From positions 186,001-250,000 of the forward strand of contig NZ_CABFLY010000004.1 in the NCBI RefSeq assembly GCF_901875305.1: a DNA stretch of 64,000 bases, in the 5' to 3' direction. A program made the translations under genes and the position numbers. The notes under the pieces are model-generated. The model worked only from the letters and a program-made list of their open reading frames with translations, was not told where the DNA came from and searched no databases. Within the stretch, counting starts at the first letter, position 1, and every line of letters begins with the position of its first letter. Of the stretch, positions 8,848 to 17,265 are shown piece after piece. The stretch comes from Rothia mucilaginosa (GTDB taxonomy: Bacteria > Actinomycetota > Actinomycetes > Actinomycetales > Micrococcaceae).

Positions 8848-8860
8848 GGAAGGTTTAGAA

Positions 8861-10705
8861 ATGCCCGAACTGCGTTCACGTACTTCAACTCACGGCCGTA
8901 ATATGGCCGGTGCTCGCGCCCTGTGGCGTGCCACCGGTATGGGTGACGATGATTTCGGCAAGCCCATTATTGCGATCGCTAACTCTTTCACCCAGTTTGT
9001 GCCCGGTCATGTGCACCTGAAGAACATGGGTGAACTGGTCGCCGGTGCTATCCGTGAGGCGGGTGGCGTCGCCAAGGAATTCAACACCATCGCTGTTGAT
9101 GACGGTATTGCTATGGGTCACGACGGCATGCTGTACTCGTTGCCTTCGCGCGACCTGATTGCGGATTCGGTCGAGTACATGGTGAACGCGCACCGTGCCG
9201 ACGCCCTGGTCTGCATCTCGAACTGCGATAAAATCACCCCCGGTATGCTTCTGGCTGCTATGCGCCTGAACATCCCCACGATTTTTGTGTCCGGTGGCCC
9301 GATGGAGTCCGGTGCCGGCATCGAGGGCATCGTGGAGCACCGCCTCGACTTGATTGACGCCATGGTGATGGCTGTTGACGACAGCGTCAGCGATGAGGAG
9401 CTGGCCCAGGTTGAGAAGAACGCCTGCCCCACCTGCGGTTCCTGCGCTGGTATGTTCACCGCAAACTCCATGAACTGCCTGAATGAGGCTATCGGCCTGG
9501 CCCTGCCCGGTAACGGCACGACTCTGGCTACCCAGGTGGCTCGTAAGGAGCTGTTCCTGGACGCTGGCCGCCGCATCGTTGAGCTGGCCAAGCGTTACTA
9601 CGACCAGGACGACGAGTCGGTTCTGCCCCGCTCGATTGCTACCAAGGAGGCGTTCGAGAACGCCATGGCCCTGGATGTGGCGATGGGCGGTTCGACCAAC
9701 ACCGTGCTGCACACCCTGGCGATTGCTCACGAGGCGGGCGCCGACTTCACCCTGGACGACATCGACCGTATCTCGCGTCAGGTTCCCTGCCTGGCGAAGA
9801 TTGCCCCGAACTCCACCAAGTACCACATTGAGCATGTGCACCGTGCCGGCGGTATCCCCGCCCTGCTGGGTGAGCTGAACCGCGCCGGCCTGCTCCACAA
9901 GAACGTTCATTCTGTTCACGCGGATTCGCTGGACGAGTGGCTGGACGAGTGGGACATCCGCGGCGGCAAGGCCAGTGAGAAGGCCAAGGACCTCTTCCTG
10001 GCAGCCCCCGGTGGCGTGCGCACCACCCGCGCGTTCTCGACCGCGAACAAGTACGAGTCCCACGAGACTGACTCCGAGAACGGTTGCATCCGTTCGGTCG
10101 AGCACGCCTACACCAAGGATGGCGGCCTGGCGGTCCTGTACGGCAACATTGCCCAGAACGGCGCGATCATTAAGTCCGCCGGCATCGATGAGGAACTGTT
10201 CCACTTCAAGGGTCGTGCCTTCGTGGTCGAGTCCCAGGATGAGGCTGTGTACGAGATTCTGTCGAAGAACGTCAAGGAGGGCGACGTCGTCGTCATCCAG
10301 TACGAGGGTCCGAAGGGTGGCCCGGGTATGCAGGAGATGCTGTACCCGACCTCCTACCTGAAGGGCCTGGGCTTGGGTAAGAAGTGCGCACTGATTACTG
10401 ACGGTCGTTTCTCGGGTGGTACCTCGGGCATCTCGATTGGCCACATTTCCCCGGAGGCTGCTGCTGGTGGCGCTATCGGCCTGGTGCAGACCGGTGACGA
10501 GATTGAGATTGACGTGAACAACCGCATCCTGCGCGTGAACGTTTCGGATGAGGAGCTGGCTGCTCGCCGCGAGGCGAAGGGTGCCGCGCCGTGGCGTCCG
10601 TCGAAGCCGCGTGAGCGTCACGTGTCGAACGCGCTGAAGGTGTACGGCATGCTGGCTGCTTCGGCCGATAAGGGTGGCGTGCGTATCCTGCCTGAGGATG
10701 CTTAA
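8861..10705 (+). CDS. ilvD: Dihydroxy-acid dehydratase
   Basis: IlvD converts 2,3-dihydroxy-isovalerate and -methylvalerate to the 2-keto acids in valine, isoleucine and leucine synthesis. It is 614 aa, the usual length. The start chosen is ATG 8861, giving [19 protein letters not shown]. An in-frame TTG at 8810 would add 17 residues unlike the family and lies before the -10 box. Iron-sulfur and Mg2+ ligands are visible in [10 protein letters not shown] and [17 protein letters not shown], with the C-terminal [10 protein letters not shown]. It stands alone, without other ilv or leu genes. Confidence 0.95.
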   Translation: MPELRSRTSTHGRNMAGARALWRATGMGDDDFGKPIIAIANSFTQFVPGHVHLKNMGELVAGAIREAGGVAKEFNTIAVDDGIAMGHDGMLYSLPSRDLIADSVEYMVNAHRADALVCISNCDKITPGMLLAAMRLNIPTIFVSGGPMESGAGIEGIVEHRLDLIDAMVMAVDDSVSDEELAQVEKNACPTCGSCAGMFTANSMNCLNEAIGLALPGNGTTLATQVARKELFLDAGRRIVELAKRYYDQDDESVLPRSIATKEAFENAMALDVAMGGSTNTVLHTLAIAHEAGADFTLDDIDRISRQVPCLAKIAPNSTKYHIEHVHRAGGIPALLGELNRAGLLHKNVHSVHADSLDEWLDEWDIRGGKASEKAKDLFLAAPGGVRTTRAFSTANKYESHETDSENGCIRSVEHAYTKDGGLAVLYGNIAQNGAIIKSAGIDEELFHFKGRAFVVESQDEAVYEILSKNVKEGDVVVIQYEGPKGGPGMQEMLYPTSYLKGLGLGKKCALITDGRFSGGTSGISIGHISPEAAAGGAIGLVQTGDEIEIDVNNRILRVNVSDEELAARREAKGAAPWRPSKPRERHVSNALKVYGMLAASADKGGVRILPEDA

Positions 10706-10782
10706 GTCGCTGACTTGATGGTCGTGAGGCTGGTGCGTTGCGGCCGGTCTCTGATGTAGTGGGATGCCTCAGCGTGGCGTCT

Positions 10783-10836
10783 GATAAGGGTAGTGCCCTA
10801 CACCACATACATGTGGTGTAGGGCACTACCCTTATC
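10783..10836. terminator. 26-bp perfect inverted repeat after ilvD
   Basis: Positions 10783-10808 are the exact reverse complement of 10811-10836, with only AC between. It lies 77 bases after the ilvD stop. No T-run follows directly (CTCTCTTTTG comes about 15 bases later). It probably ends or protects the ilvD mRNA, but is longer and tighter than the other terminators here. Confidence 0.6.
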
Positions 10837-10988
10837 GGTAGTAGCTCTCTTTTGTGGGTTCTCGGCGAGGTGTATTGCGAGGTTCCCTGGGTTGCAGTAG
10901 GGTGTAGGAGCACCCGGTTTGTATTCACCGACTCAGCACAACCACTCAAATACATTGCACCCACCGTACCTGTGAGGATTTGGCATTC

Positions 10989-12011
10989 ATGCTTACCCTA
11001 CCTGCACGTGTGCGGCGTCCCCTGACGCGCCGCGCACTAACCGCTTTGGCCTGCATCGGCGCACTAACTTTGAGTTCGTGTGCCGCCCACGAAGAATACT
11101 CTGATTCTGCTCCGATCACCTCGGCGGCTACCCCTACGGCATCTGTTGATGCGAAGACCCTCTTCCAGACCGCTGACGGTGCGTGGAAGGCTAACACGGT
11201 TCAGATTCCCCTCGGGTTGGATGCGCCGGCCACCTTTGATGCGGTTGCAACTCCCACCGCTGAGCCGAGCACCGATGCCGAGTATGAGGCGGCCTTTGCC
11301 ACCTCGAGCGCCCAGACCACCGATCCCGGATCCCGTTGCGGCGTGACGAGCCTGCTGGGGGATTCCGCCGGTATCTACGTGTATGACGGATCCGATTGTA
11401 CGAAGGCTCAGGAAACGATCCGTCTTTTCAATAACCGTAAGAGCCAGAACGGCACCGCCTCGGTGGAGTGGTACCAGTGCACAACCCAGGTGCAGGGCCG
11501 CGCCTACGTGACGGCGGCCTGCTTTACCCAGAGCGGTAGTGCCGAGAAGCCTCGCCTGGCGGTTATTCCCGCTACGACCCGTATGCTGTCGGGCACGCTG
11601 ACTTTCGCTGAGGCGTACGGCGGCGGCACTTTTGGTCAGGGGGAGCAGGCGAAAACCGTTGAGACTCTGCGCTTCGCCAGCGCTGACGGTAAGGTAGCTT
11701 GCGCCATCAAGCCTGGAGGTGTGGACTGTCAGGCTATGGTGCCCCTTACCTTGCCGGGGTGGGACGCCGCGACCGGTGCGCCGCAGCAGCGAGTGCACCT
11801 GAACAAGGACACCGCGGAGGCCTCTCTGGTGGGTCAGACCTCCAGCCCGGAGCCGGTAGACACCCAGAAGATTATGACCCTACCGATTGGCCAAGTGGTG
11901 ACCGCCTACGGGTACACCTGCAAGTCGGTGAATACCGGTAAGGTGCACTGCGTGAGCTCCGGTCATGGTTTTACCCTTGATTCGGTGGAGGTTGGCCTGG
12001 AGCGTCACTAG
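10989..12011 (+). CDS. Putative secreted lipoprotein with Cys-containing C-terminal domain
   Basis: 340 aa, function not recognised. The start ATG 10989 follows GTGAGGA at a good distance. The signal peptide (VRRPLTRRALTALACIGALTLSSC) has lipobox LSSC, so a membrane-anchored exported protein is expected. A Thr/Ala/Pro-rich linker follows, then a domain beginning SRCGVTSLLGDSAGIYVYDG and containing DCTKAQETIR, with Cys spaced to form disulfides. The C-terminal 120 residues add more Cys (VACAIKPGGVDC, YTCKSVNTGKVHCVSSG). The DC..A.E.IR.F block recurs in the lipoprotein at 63169-63852. Confidence 0.75.
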   Translation: MLTLPARVRRPLTRRALTALACIGALTLSSCAAHEEYSDSAPITSAATPTASVDAKTLFQTADGAWKANTVQIPLGLDAPATFDAVATPTAEPSTDAEYEAAFATSSAQTTDPGSRCGVTSLLGDSAGIYVYDGSDCTKAQETIRLFNNRKSQNGTASVEWYQCTTQVQGRAYVTAACFTQSGSAEKPRLAVIPATTRMLSGTLTFAEAYGGGTFGQGEQAKTVETLRFASADGKVACAIKPGGVDCQAMVPLTLPGWDAATGAPQQRVHLNKDTAEASLVGQTSSPEPVDTQKIMTLPIGQVVTAYGYTCKSVNTGKVHCVSSGHGFTLDSVEVGLERH

Positions 12012-12042
12012 CGATTGCGCTCGCTTTCGGGACTTAAAGTAC

Positions 12043-12087
12043 ACGGTGCCCGGCACCCTTCAGAGGAAGGGATGCCGGGCACCGTAT
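12043..12087. terminator. Bidirectional terminator
   Basis: ACGGTGCCCGGCA pairs with TGCCGGGCACCGT, with an inner CCCTT/AAGGG. It sits between two convergent genes. Confidence 0.8.
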
Positions 12088-12100
12088 GTTTAGAGGCTAC

Positions 12101-12379
12101 TTAGCGGAAGTTGACGATACGCACGTCCAGCTCGGAGGAGAGTAGCGGCTCCCATGCGGCGACAGCCTTCTGGAAGTGCTCGGTGGCCATGTGTGTATCC
12201 AGCAGAGCCTGGGATTCCCAACGCTCGATGAAAGCAAACTCGGTTTCGGAGACAGTACCGAAGTCGTAGCTGACGTTGCCCTCGTCCTTGCGGCTGGCGG
12301 TTACGAGCGGCTCAATGGTCTTGAGGAATTCCTCGACGTGCTCGGGCTTGACGGACAGTCCTGCGTAGACACCAATCAT
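12101..12379 (-). CDS. ABM-domain monooxygenase-like protein (YgiN type)
   Basis: A small cytoplasmic protein of 92 aa with the antibiotic biosynthesis monooxygenase fold. It starts MIGVYAGLSVKPEHVEEF and has EGNVSYDFG, FAFIERWES and HMATEHFQK. The start at 12379 is chosen because AAGGAG lies 5 bases before it. An in-frame ATG 36 bases upstream lacks such a site. Members include YgiN quinol monooxygenases and many proteins of unknown role, so only the fold is firm. Confidence 0.82.
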   Translation of the reverse strand: MIGVYAGLSVKPEHVEEFLKTIEPLVTASRKDEGNVSYDFGTVSETEFAFIERWESQALLDTHMATEHFQKAVAAWEPLLSSELDVRIVNFR

Positions 12380-12540
12380 GGTTTCTCCTTCGGTTAGGGG
12401 CGGCTGGTGCCGCATCGTTGATGACTCTTTTACGGTACACCTTTGGGGCCGTTGCGTGGTTCAGGCGCGGCGGATGTCCACCCCGGTGGAAGCGGATGGC
12501 CGCTGACCCTTCGCTGACTGGAAAAAATTCTCACAAATGT

Positions 12541-12569
12541 TTGCGCCTCCTCCGGCTTCGACCTATAAA
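12541..12569 (+). promoter_or_regulatory. Promoter of the RNase H-fold gene
   Basis: TTGCGC (12541-12546) and TATAAA (12564-12569) are exactly 17 bases apart, with start of transcription near 12576. Confidence 0.7.
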
Positions 12570-12610
12570 AGAAAGGTAAGTCAATCCGCACGCATGAAAG
12601 GAGAAGCGGA

Positions 12611-12697
12611 ATGGTAGTCACGGGAGGTGACCGCATTGGTATTTTCACCGGCTCATATCAAACGATGCGCCCTGACCTGGGAGGCACCCGACTATAG
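12611..12697 (+). CDS. Possible 28-codon leader ORF overlapping the next gene
   Basis: ATG 12611 lies 7 bases after AGGAG, the best ribosome site in the leader. It reads 28 codons (MVVTGGDRIGIFTG...) to TAG at 12695, in another frame from the RNase H-fold gene and overlapping its first 24 codons. It may couple translation. There is no evidence beyond the ribosome site and the overlap. Confidence 0.35.
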   Translation: MVVTGGDRIGIFTGSYQTMRPDLGGTRL

Positions 12698-13832
12698 TGC
12701 CTCCTACCCGGCCGGGTACACCAATCAAGGGGTCGCTGTTATTGCGGTAGCTCAGGAACACCGCGAGGCGCAGGGTTTTTGCTATTCGGCGCTGTCGACG
12801 GTGGTTTTTATTTCGAAGCAGGACGGCACCCGTACCGTCATCAATGAGGAGCCCCTGCTTTTTCAGCACACTCATTCGCTCATGGAGTCTTGCGATGAGG
12901 TGCATCCCCGCCTGCTGGGCCGGGCTGTGCTGGCTGCTTGGGATTACATTCCGGAGCAGTACCGTCGCAACCTGGTGACGATTGCGGCTGACCGTAAGCA
13001 TTTGAAGCACCTGTTCCGCGATTGCGACCATCTGAAGACGATTATGGAGTATCGCGCTTTCGAGAAGGTGTTGGACCCCTACGATAATCACTCTCTGGGT
13101 GAGGTGCACGTGAAGCTGGCCGGCACCCCCGCCTATGAGCGGATGCAGGCTGAGGTCACCCGTACGCGTGAGACTGTGGACGCTATGGTGCATGATGCTC
13201 TGGATCCTCGCCCGCTGGAACAGCTGGAGGATTACAGCGTCTTTACGGACTGCTCGTTTCGTTCCACGCACAACAAGAAGTATCAGCGTGGCGGTCGCAT
13301 GGGCATTGCCGGTGTGAGTGAGGACGGCTTCTACTTTCATGCTCATTATGACGGTGTGAATATCATGACCGGTGAGCTTTCGGCTGTGTTGGCCGCCTAC
13401 ACGGTGTTCCGTAGTGGTTCGCGTCGTCTGATTATTAACACTGATTCGTTGGGTGCCATTACCTTCGTGTTGCGCCTGGCTCATAGTCGTTGGGCTTTTG
13501 AGACCTGGGCTTCGGAGGGCGTGCAGGATGAACGCGTGGTTGCGCAGATGCGTGCTTTGACCGAGGCAATTCGTGAGAAGCGTGTGCTGGTGAAGCATGT
13601 TCCGGGCCATACGGGCCACGGCCTGCAGGAGAGTAGTGACTCCGTGTCGAAAATGCATCGGCATTTTCCCGGGCAAATTGTTGATAAACGACATCAAAGC
13701 GAATTCAATCAGCGCTGCGAGTCGATTATTACCGCTTTGGCGGGGTGCGCGAAGGCGGTTCGTCTGATGGCTCCCGACTGGATGCAGATTAAACCTTCTT
13801 CAATTCACACGGGAAACCGTTTGTGGCGTTAG
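12627..13832 (+). CDS. RNase H-fold protein with an extra N-terminal domain
   Basis: 401 aa from GTG 12627. TTG 12636 is also possible and has the better-spaced site GGGAGG. The C-terminal half is an RNase HI-like domain with D208 (VFTDCSF), E250 (TGELSAV), D273 (INTDSLG), H328 and D338 (PGHTGH...SSDSV). The H-to-D spacing of 10 equals that of E. coli RNase HI, so activity against RNA-DNA hybrids is plausible. Residues 35-130 alternate predicted strands and helices like another, degenerate copy of the fold without the acids (inference). It is monocistronic and unlike the normal short rnhA. Confidence 0.75.
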   Translation: MTALVFSPAHIKRCALTWEAPDYSASYPAGYTNQGVAVIAVAQEHREAQGFCYSALSTVVFISKQDGTRTVINEEPLLFQHTHSLMESCDEVHPRLLGRAVLAAWDYIPEQYRRNLVTIAADRKHLKHLFRDCDHLKTIMEYRAFEKVLDPYDNHSLGEVHVKLAGTPAYERMQAEVTRTRETVDAMVHDALDPRPLEQLEDYSVFTDCSFRSTHNKKYQRGGRMGIAGVSEDGFYFHAHYDGVNIMTGELSAVLAAYTVFRSGSRRLIINTDSLGAITFVLRLAHSRWAFETWASEGVQDERVVAQMRALTEAIREKRVLVKHVPGHTGHGLQESSDSVSKMHRHFPGQIVDKRHQSEFNQRCESIITALAGCAKAVRLMAPDWMQIKPSSIHTGNRLWR

Positions 13833-13851
13833 AATAGAATTGGGTAGAAAT

Positions 13852-13917
13852 AAACGCGCGATGCGTCCACCGCATAGAATCTATGCATTGAGTGGAGGCC
13901 TCGCGTGTTTCTTTTTG
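13852..13917 (+). terminator. Terminator of the RNase H-fold gene
   Basis: AAACGCGCGATGCGTCCAC pairs imperfectly with GTGGAGGCCTCGCGTGTTT, with an inner GCATAGA/TCTATGC, then TCTTTTTG. Confidence 0.75.
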
Positions 13918-14117
13918 CCCTTTTCGGCTGAAACCTGGTGGTGCGAGCCAGTAGGGTAATCCCTGTAAGCAACATCTGACAAGGGCAGATGGAGTATAGA
14001 GACCTGGCGGAGTGAGATAGCGGGGAATACCCGGTGAACCTGAGCGGTAGTTCTGCCATGGTGTATATTTTCCATGCTTTGTATATTTAGATACACCCGT
14101 GCGTTTGTGAGGATACG

Positions 14118-14161
14118 AAAGCTCCCCTGATCTCGGTTATTCCGAGCTTTAGGGGAGCTTT
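14118..14161 (-). terminator. Terminator of the small membrane-protein gene
   Basis: AAAGCTCCCCT (14118-14128) pairs with AGGGGAGCTTT. It lies 5 bases beyond the stop of the minus-strand gene. Confidence 0.65.
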
Positions 14162-14165
14162 GAGG

Positions 14166-14723
14166 TTATTTACCGGCGTGAGTAAACATAAACTTCATAA
14201 TGTCAAGAATAATAATGGCGAGGGTGAGCCATACTGCGCTTCGGACAGTACGCCAGCAGATTGGTTCACCGCGGTAGTGAGCAATGACGAAGTTGAGGCT
14301 AAAAATACGCCACACCACGGTTGCCAGACAGAGAATAATTGTGAGGTCAAAGATGATGTCATATTTGCCACCAGACGGCAGAAGCATGGCCACAATCAGC
14401 AACATGACGGGGTACACTGTGGTGCCAAGAATGGGGCTTGCGTTGCGTAGTGCATGCTTAACAAATTCACGAGGAGGGGTGCCGCCGTGTAGCACCCGGT
14501 ACTCCTGCATTTCAGCAATAACGTGGGCAATATAGGTGGTTAGGCCGGTGCCCGCAATGTAGAGGATTGCGGTACCGTCAAAGATGGATTTTGCATCGTA
14601 GAGGGTCAGCAACGCCGCTAGAACCAGAAAATTACCGTAGGTATACGCGGAAATACGGTGGGCAACGTCGTGTGCGTCGAGCTCTGCGAACTTACGGCGT
14701 GCTTTACGGATGAAGAGAGGCAA
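14166..14723 (-). CDS. Small integral membrane protein, unknown function
   Basis: 185 aa, no family recognised. A basic N-terminus (MPLFIRKARRKF) is followed by about five hydrophobic segments, near residues 30-45, 52-66, 100-118, 124-142 and 162-178. The sequence AHDVAHRISAYTYGNFL and a short HVIAEMQEYRVLHGG loop lie between the first segments. It starts 60 bases after the stop of the cardiolipin synthase gene on the same strand, so co-transcription is possible. A membrane or envelope role is all that can be proposed. Confidence 0.6.
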   Translation of the reverse strand: MPLFIRKARRKFAELDAHDVAHRISAYTYGNFLVLAALLTLYDAKSIFDGTAILYIAGTGLTTYIAHVIAEMQEYRVLHGGTPPREFVKHALRNASPILGTTVYPVMLLIVAMLLPSGGKYDIIFDLTIILCLATVVWRIFSLNFVIAHYRGEPICWRTVRSAVWLTLAIIILDIMKFMFTHAGK

Positions 14724-14783
14724 TCTGGGATCCTTAGGTCAGTGTGGGAACAAAAATGCGGTCCCCGAGCGCACGAAAACAAT

Positions 14784-16262
14784 TTAGAGGAGCGACGACC
14801 AGAGCCGGCAGAGGTTCTCAATCACCTTGATGCGGCGCGGACGCTCCGCCCACTGGGTGTACAGCAGCTCGGCGCATTTGCTTTCATAATCGGCCGTGAC
14901 TTCCTCCAGCATGGTGACCATGGTGCGGTCGGTGATGAAGGTGGAAACCTCCATGTTGAGTGAGAAGGAACGCGGGTCCATATTGGAGGAGCCGATGAAT
15001 GCCAGGTCGTCGTCCGCGAACATGAACTTGGAATGCAGTACGGTTGGGCTGGGATACTGAAGGATGCGCACGCCGGCCTGGAGTAGCTGCTCGTAGTAGG
15101 AGCGTTGCGCCATGTTGGGTAGGAATTGATCGCCCTTTTCGCACACAATCACGGTGGTTTCGATACCGGAGTAGGCCGCGTTGGTGAGCGCCTGAAGCAG
15201 GGTTTCTTCGGGCACGAAGTACGGGGAGCAGATGGTGATGCGCCGTTCGGCGTTATAAATCATGTAGTTGATGAGGCGTAGGTTGTTTTCCGTTTCGAAA
15301 CCGGGGCCGGAGGGCACAACCTGGGCGCGCATCCCGTCGCCTACGTAGGGAATGTTTGTGTTAATTTCGGCGAGCAGTAGCTGGTTTGTTTCGGAGTACC
15401 AGTCGGAGACGAAGACGGCGTTGAGTTCTTCGACGACGGGACCGGTGCAGGAGAACGTGAGGTCCTTCCACCGCAGGCCTTTCTTGATGTTTTCGGGGGT
15501 GTCGTAGGAACGGTCGATGACGTTCTGCGAGCCGGAGAAGGCGACCTGGCCGTCTACGACGAGTATCTTGCGGTGGTTGCGCAGGTCGGGGCGCTGCCAT
15601 TTGAGTTTCCAGGGCTTGATGGGTAGCGTGAGCTTCCATTGCATGCCGGATTCGTTGAGCATCTTCACGAGACGCTTGTAGGAAGGGTATTTCCGTGAGC
15701 CGATGTGGTCGATGAGTACGCGCACCTGCACGCCGCGGCGGTGGGCTGCGAAGAGGGAGTCCCAGAGTACGGCGCTGGTTTCATCGTAGGCGGCGATGTA
15801 GAACTCGAAGTGCACGTATTCGGTGGCGCGGTCGACTTCTTCGGCCATGGTGACCATGGCTTGGTGGTTATCGGTGTGGAGGGTGAATTGGTTGCCGCCG
15901 ACGAGGGGGAGGGAGCCGAGGGTGTAGTTGAGCTGGCTGGCTACGAGCGCCGGATCAGAGAGGTCGTCGGTGCGCGCCAGGAAGGGGGTGCCGGCGGTGG
16001 CCTCGCGAATCATGTCGTTCATGGCGTGTTGTCGAGCGCGTCGGTAGGCGGGTAGGCGTGAGGACCCGAAGACGAGGAAGACGAAGAATCCGGCGTAGGG
16101 GATGAAGAAAATAGCCATGAGCCAGCCGAGGGCGACCACGGGCTTGCGGTTGTACGGAAGCCAGAAGAGGGCAATGAGTCGAATGAGGATATCGAGAATG
16201 CCGAGGGTGATGCGGAGCCAGTCGGGCAGGAAGTCGAGGTATGCGGGGGCAAACAAATTCAC
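14784..16262 (-). CDS. cls: Cardiolipin synthase (phospholipase D family)
   Basis: 492 aa, membrane-bound. It joins two phosphatidylglycerols to cardiolipin and glycerol. Two N-terminal membrane segments (about residues 18-36 and 43-66, the PLDc_N domain) precede two HKD motifs: H230 in RNHRKILVVDG and H410 in LHSKFMFADD, each followed by GS.N. The GTG start at 16262 is the first in frame. Actinobacteria often make cardiolipin by a CDP-alcohol enzyme, so this PLD type may be an additional route. Confidence 0.9.
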   Translation of the reverse strand: MNLFAPAYLDFLPDWLRITLGILDILIRLIALFWLPYNRKPVVALGWLMAIFFIPYAGFFVFLVFGSSRLPAYRRARQHAMNDMIREATAGTPFLARTDDLSDPALVASQLNYTLGSLPLVGGNQFTLHTDNHQAMVTMAEEVDRATEYVHFEFYIAAYDETSAVLWDSLFAAHRRGVQVRVLIDHIGSRKYPSYKRLVKMLNESGMQWKLTLPIKPWKLKWQRPDLRNHRKILVVDGQVAFSGSQNVIDRSYDTPENIKKGLRWKDLTFSCTGPVVEELNAVFVSDWYSETNQLLLAEINTNIPYVGDGMRAQVVPSGPGFETENNLRLINYMIYNAERRITICSPYFVPEETLLQALTNAAYSGIETTVIVCEKGDQFLPNMAQRSYYEQLLQAGVRILQYPSPTVLHSKFMFADDDLAFIGSSNMDPRSFSLNMEVSTFITDRTMVTMLEEVTADYESKCAELLYTQWAERPRRIKVIENLCRLWSSLL

Positions 16263-16394
16263 CCGTCTATTATGCCGTGGTTGGTGAACTCATGCGGGGT
16301 TCGGGGTGCGCAGTCTGATGTAGGGGGCTGTGCTGTTTGGGGGAGAGTACAAAAAGGCACGGGGTAAGTCGTTGCAGGGGGTGTGGATGTCCAT

Positions 16395-16423
16395 TTGAGC
16401 ATTTTATGCAGGGATGTAATAAT
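16395..16423 (+). promoter_or_regulatory. Promoter giving an apparently leaderless tetR mRNA
   Basis: TTGAGC (16395-16400) and TAATAA (16417-16422) are 16 bases apart, and the ATG at 16431 is 8 bases beyond. Transcription would start at or next to the start codon. No ribosome site precedes it. Confidence 0.55.
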
Positions 16424-16430
16424 TGCACTC

Positions 16431-17108
16431 ATGCAGAAAAAGGAACTGAGTCTTCGAGAACGACGACGCGAGCAGACCTGGCGCGCCATCCACGAAGCGG
16501 CTCTCAGTCGCGTCCGTGAGCACGGGATGCGCGGAACTACCGTTGAGGAGATTGCGCAGGAGGCCGGGGTTTCACCCCGCACTTTCTTCAATTACTTCCC
16601 TTCTAAAGAAGATGCCGTCCTGGGCCTGCGCGAGCCGGTTGTCAGCGAGGAGATCCTCGAAACCGATCGTCTCCACGAGGACGAAAACACGATTATTCGT
16701 GTCACCCACCTGCTGTGGCAGATTATTTTCCACAGCTTCTACTACATCAAGGTCAAGAACAACGACTTCCAGACGCACTGTCGTGAGTTCCCCGACTCAA
16801 TCAAGCGCTTCAAGATGCACCATATGCGGTGTGAGCAGGTGCTCACCGAGTATCTGAATACGATTGACTGGGTTGCTTTTGATGCTGCTGGGCGTCGTGG
16901 TCCTTTCCCCCGCCGGTCCCCGTCGGACCCGCTGACTGAACATCTGCAAGAGCGTGCGCGCGCCAAGGTGCAGTTGGCCTCGGCGGTTTTGCGTCAGCTG
17001 GAGTTCGCACGTCACCTGGAGGACGAGGAAGAAATTAACCGCGGTATCCGACAGACGGTGAAGACTTACCAGTTCCTGCTTTTTGAGCAGAGCCGCCCGG
17101 CGATATAG
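16431..17108 (+). CDS. TetR-family transcriptional regulator (efflux regulator)
   Basis: 225 aa. The N-terminal helix-turn-helix is typical of TetR (RGTTVEEIAQEAGVSPRTFFNYFPSKEDAVLG). The rest is the variable ligand-sensing domain. Start ATG 16431 fits the promoter spacing. An upstream in-frame GTG would lie before the -10 box. The gene is followed after 157 bases by a multidrug-type exporter on the same strand, so it probably represses that pump and itself until a toxic ligand binds. Confidence 0.85.
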   Translation: MQKKELSLRERRREQTWRAIHEAALSRVREHGMRGTTVEEIAQEAGVSPRTFFNYFPSKEDAVLGLREPVVSEEILETDRLHEDENTIIRVTHLLWQIIFHSFYYIKVKNNDFQTHCREFPDSIKRFKMHHMRCEQVLTEYLNTIDWVAFDAAGRRGPFPRRSPSDPLTEHLQERARAKVQLASAVLRQLEFARHLEDEEEINRGIRQTVKTYQFLLFEQSRPAI

Positions 17109-17198
17109 CGCCTCCTTATCCTGCCCGTTGGGATGGGGCAGCTTCGAATTTACCGGAGGAATACTCCTGGGCGCACCTCATGGAGGCCCCGGAATCTT

Positions 17199-17214
17199 GT
17201 GGCGTTCGCGCCAC
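17199..17214 (+). promoter_or_regulatory. Perfect inverted repeat before the efflux gene
   Basis: GTGGCG-TTCG-CGCCAC, 52 bases before the pump's ATG. It could be the TetR operator or, as RNA, a very stable UUCG hairpin in the leader. Confidence 0.4.
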
Positions 17215-17265
17215 CGCACAGCACGACAACGCATTAGTCACAGAACATAACTAGAAGAGGTCATT

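Noticed and set aside
8810..8860. Upstream TTG start for ilvD
   Set aside because: It lies before the -10 box and adds residues unlike the family. ATG 8861 has a proper site.
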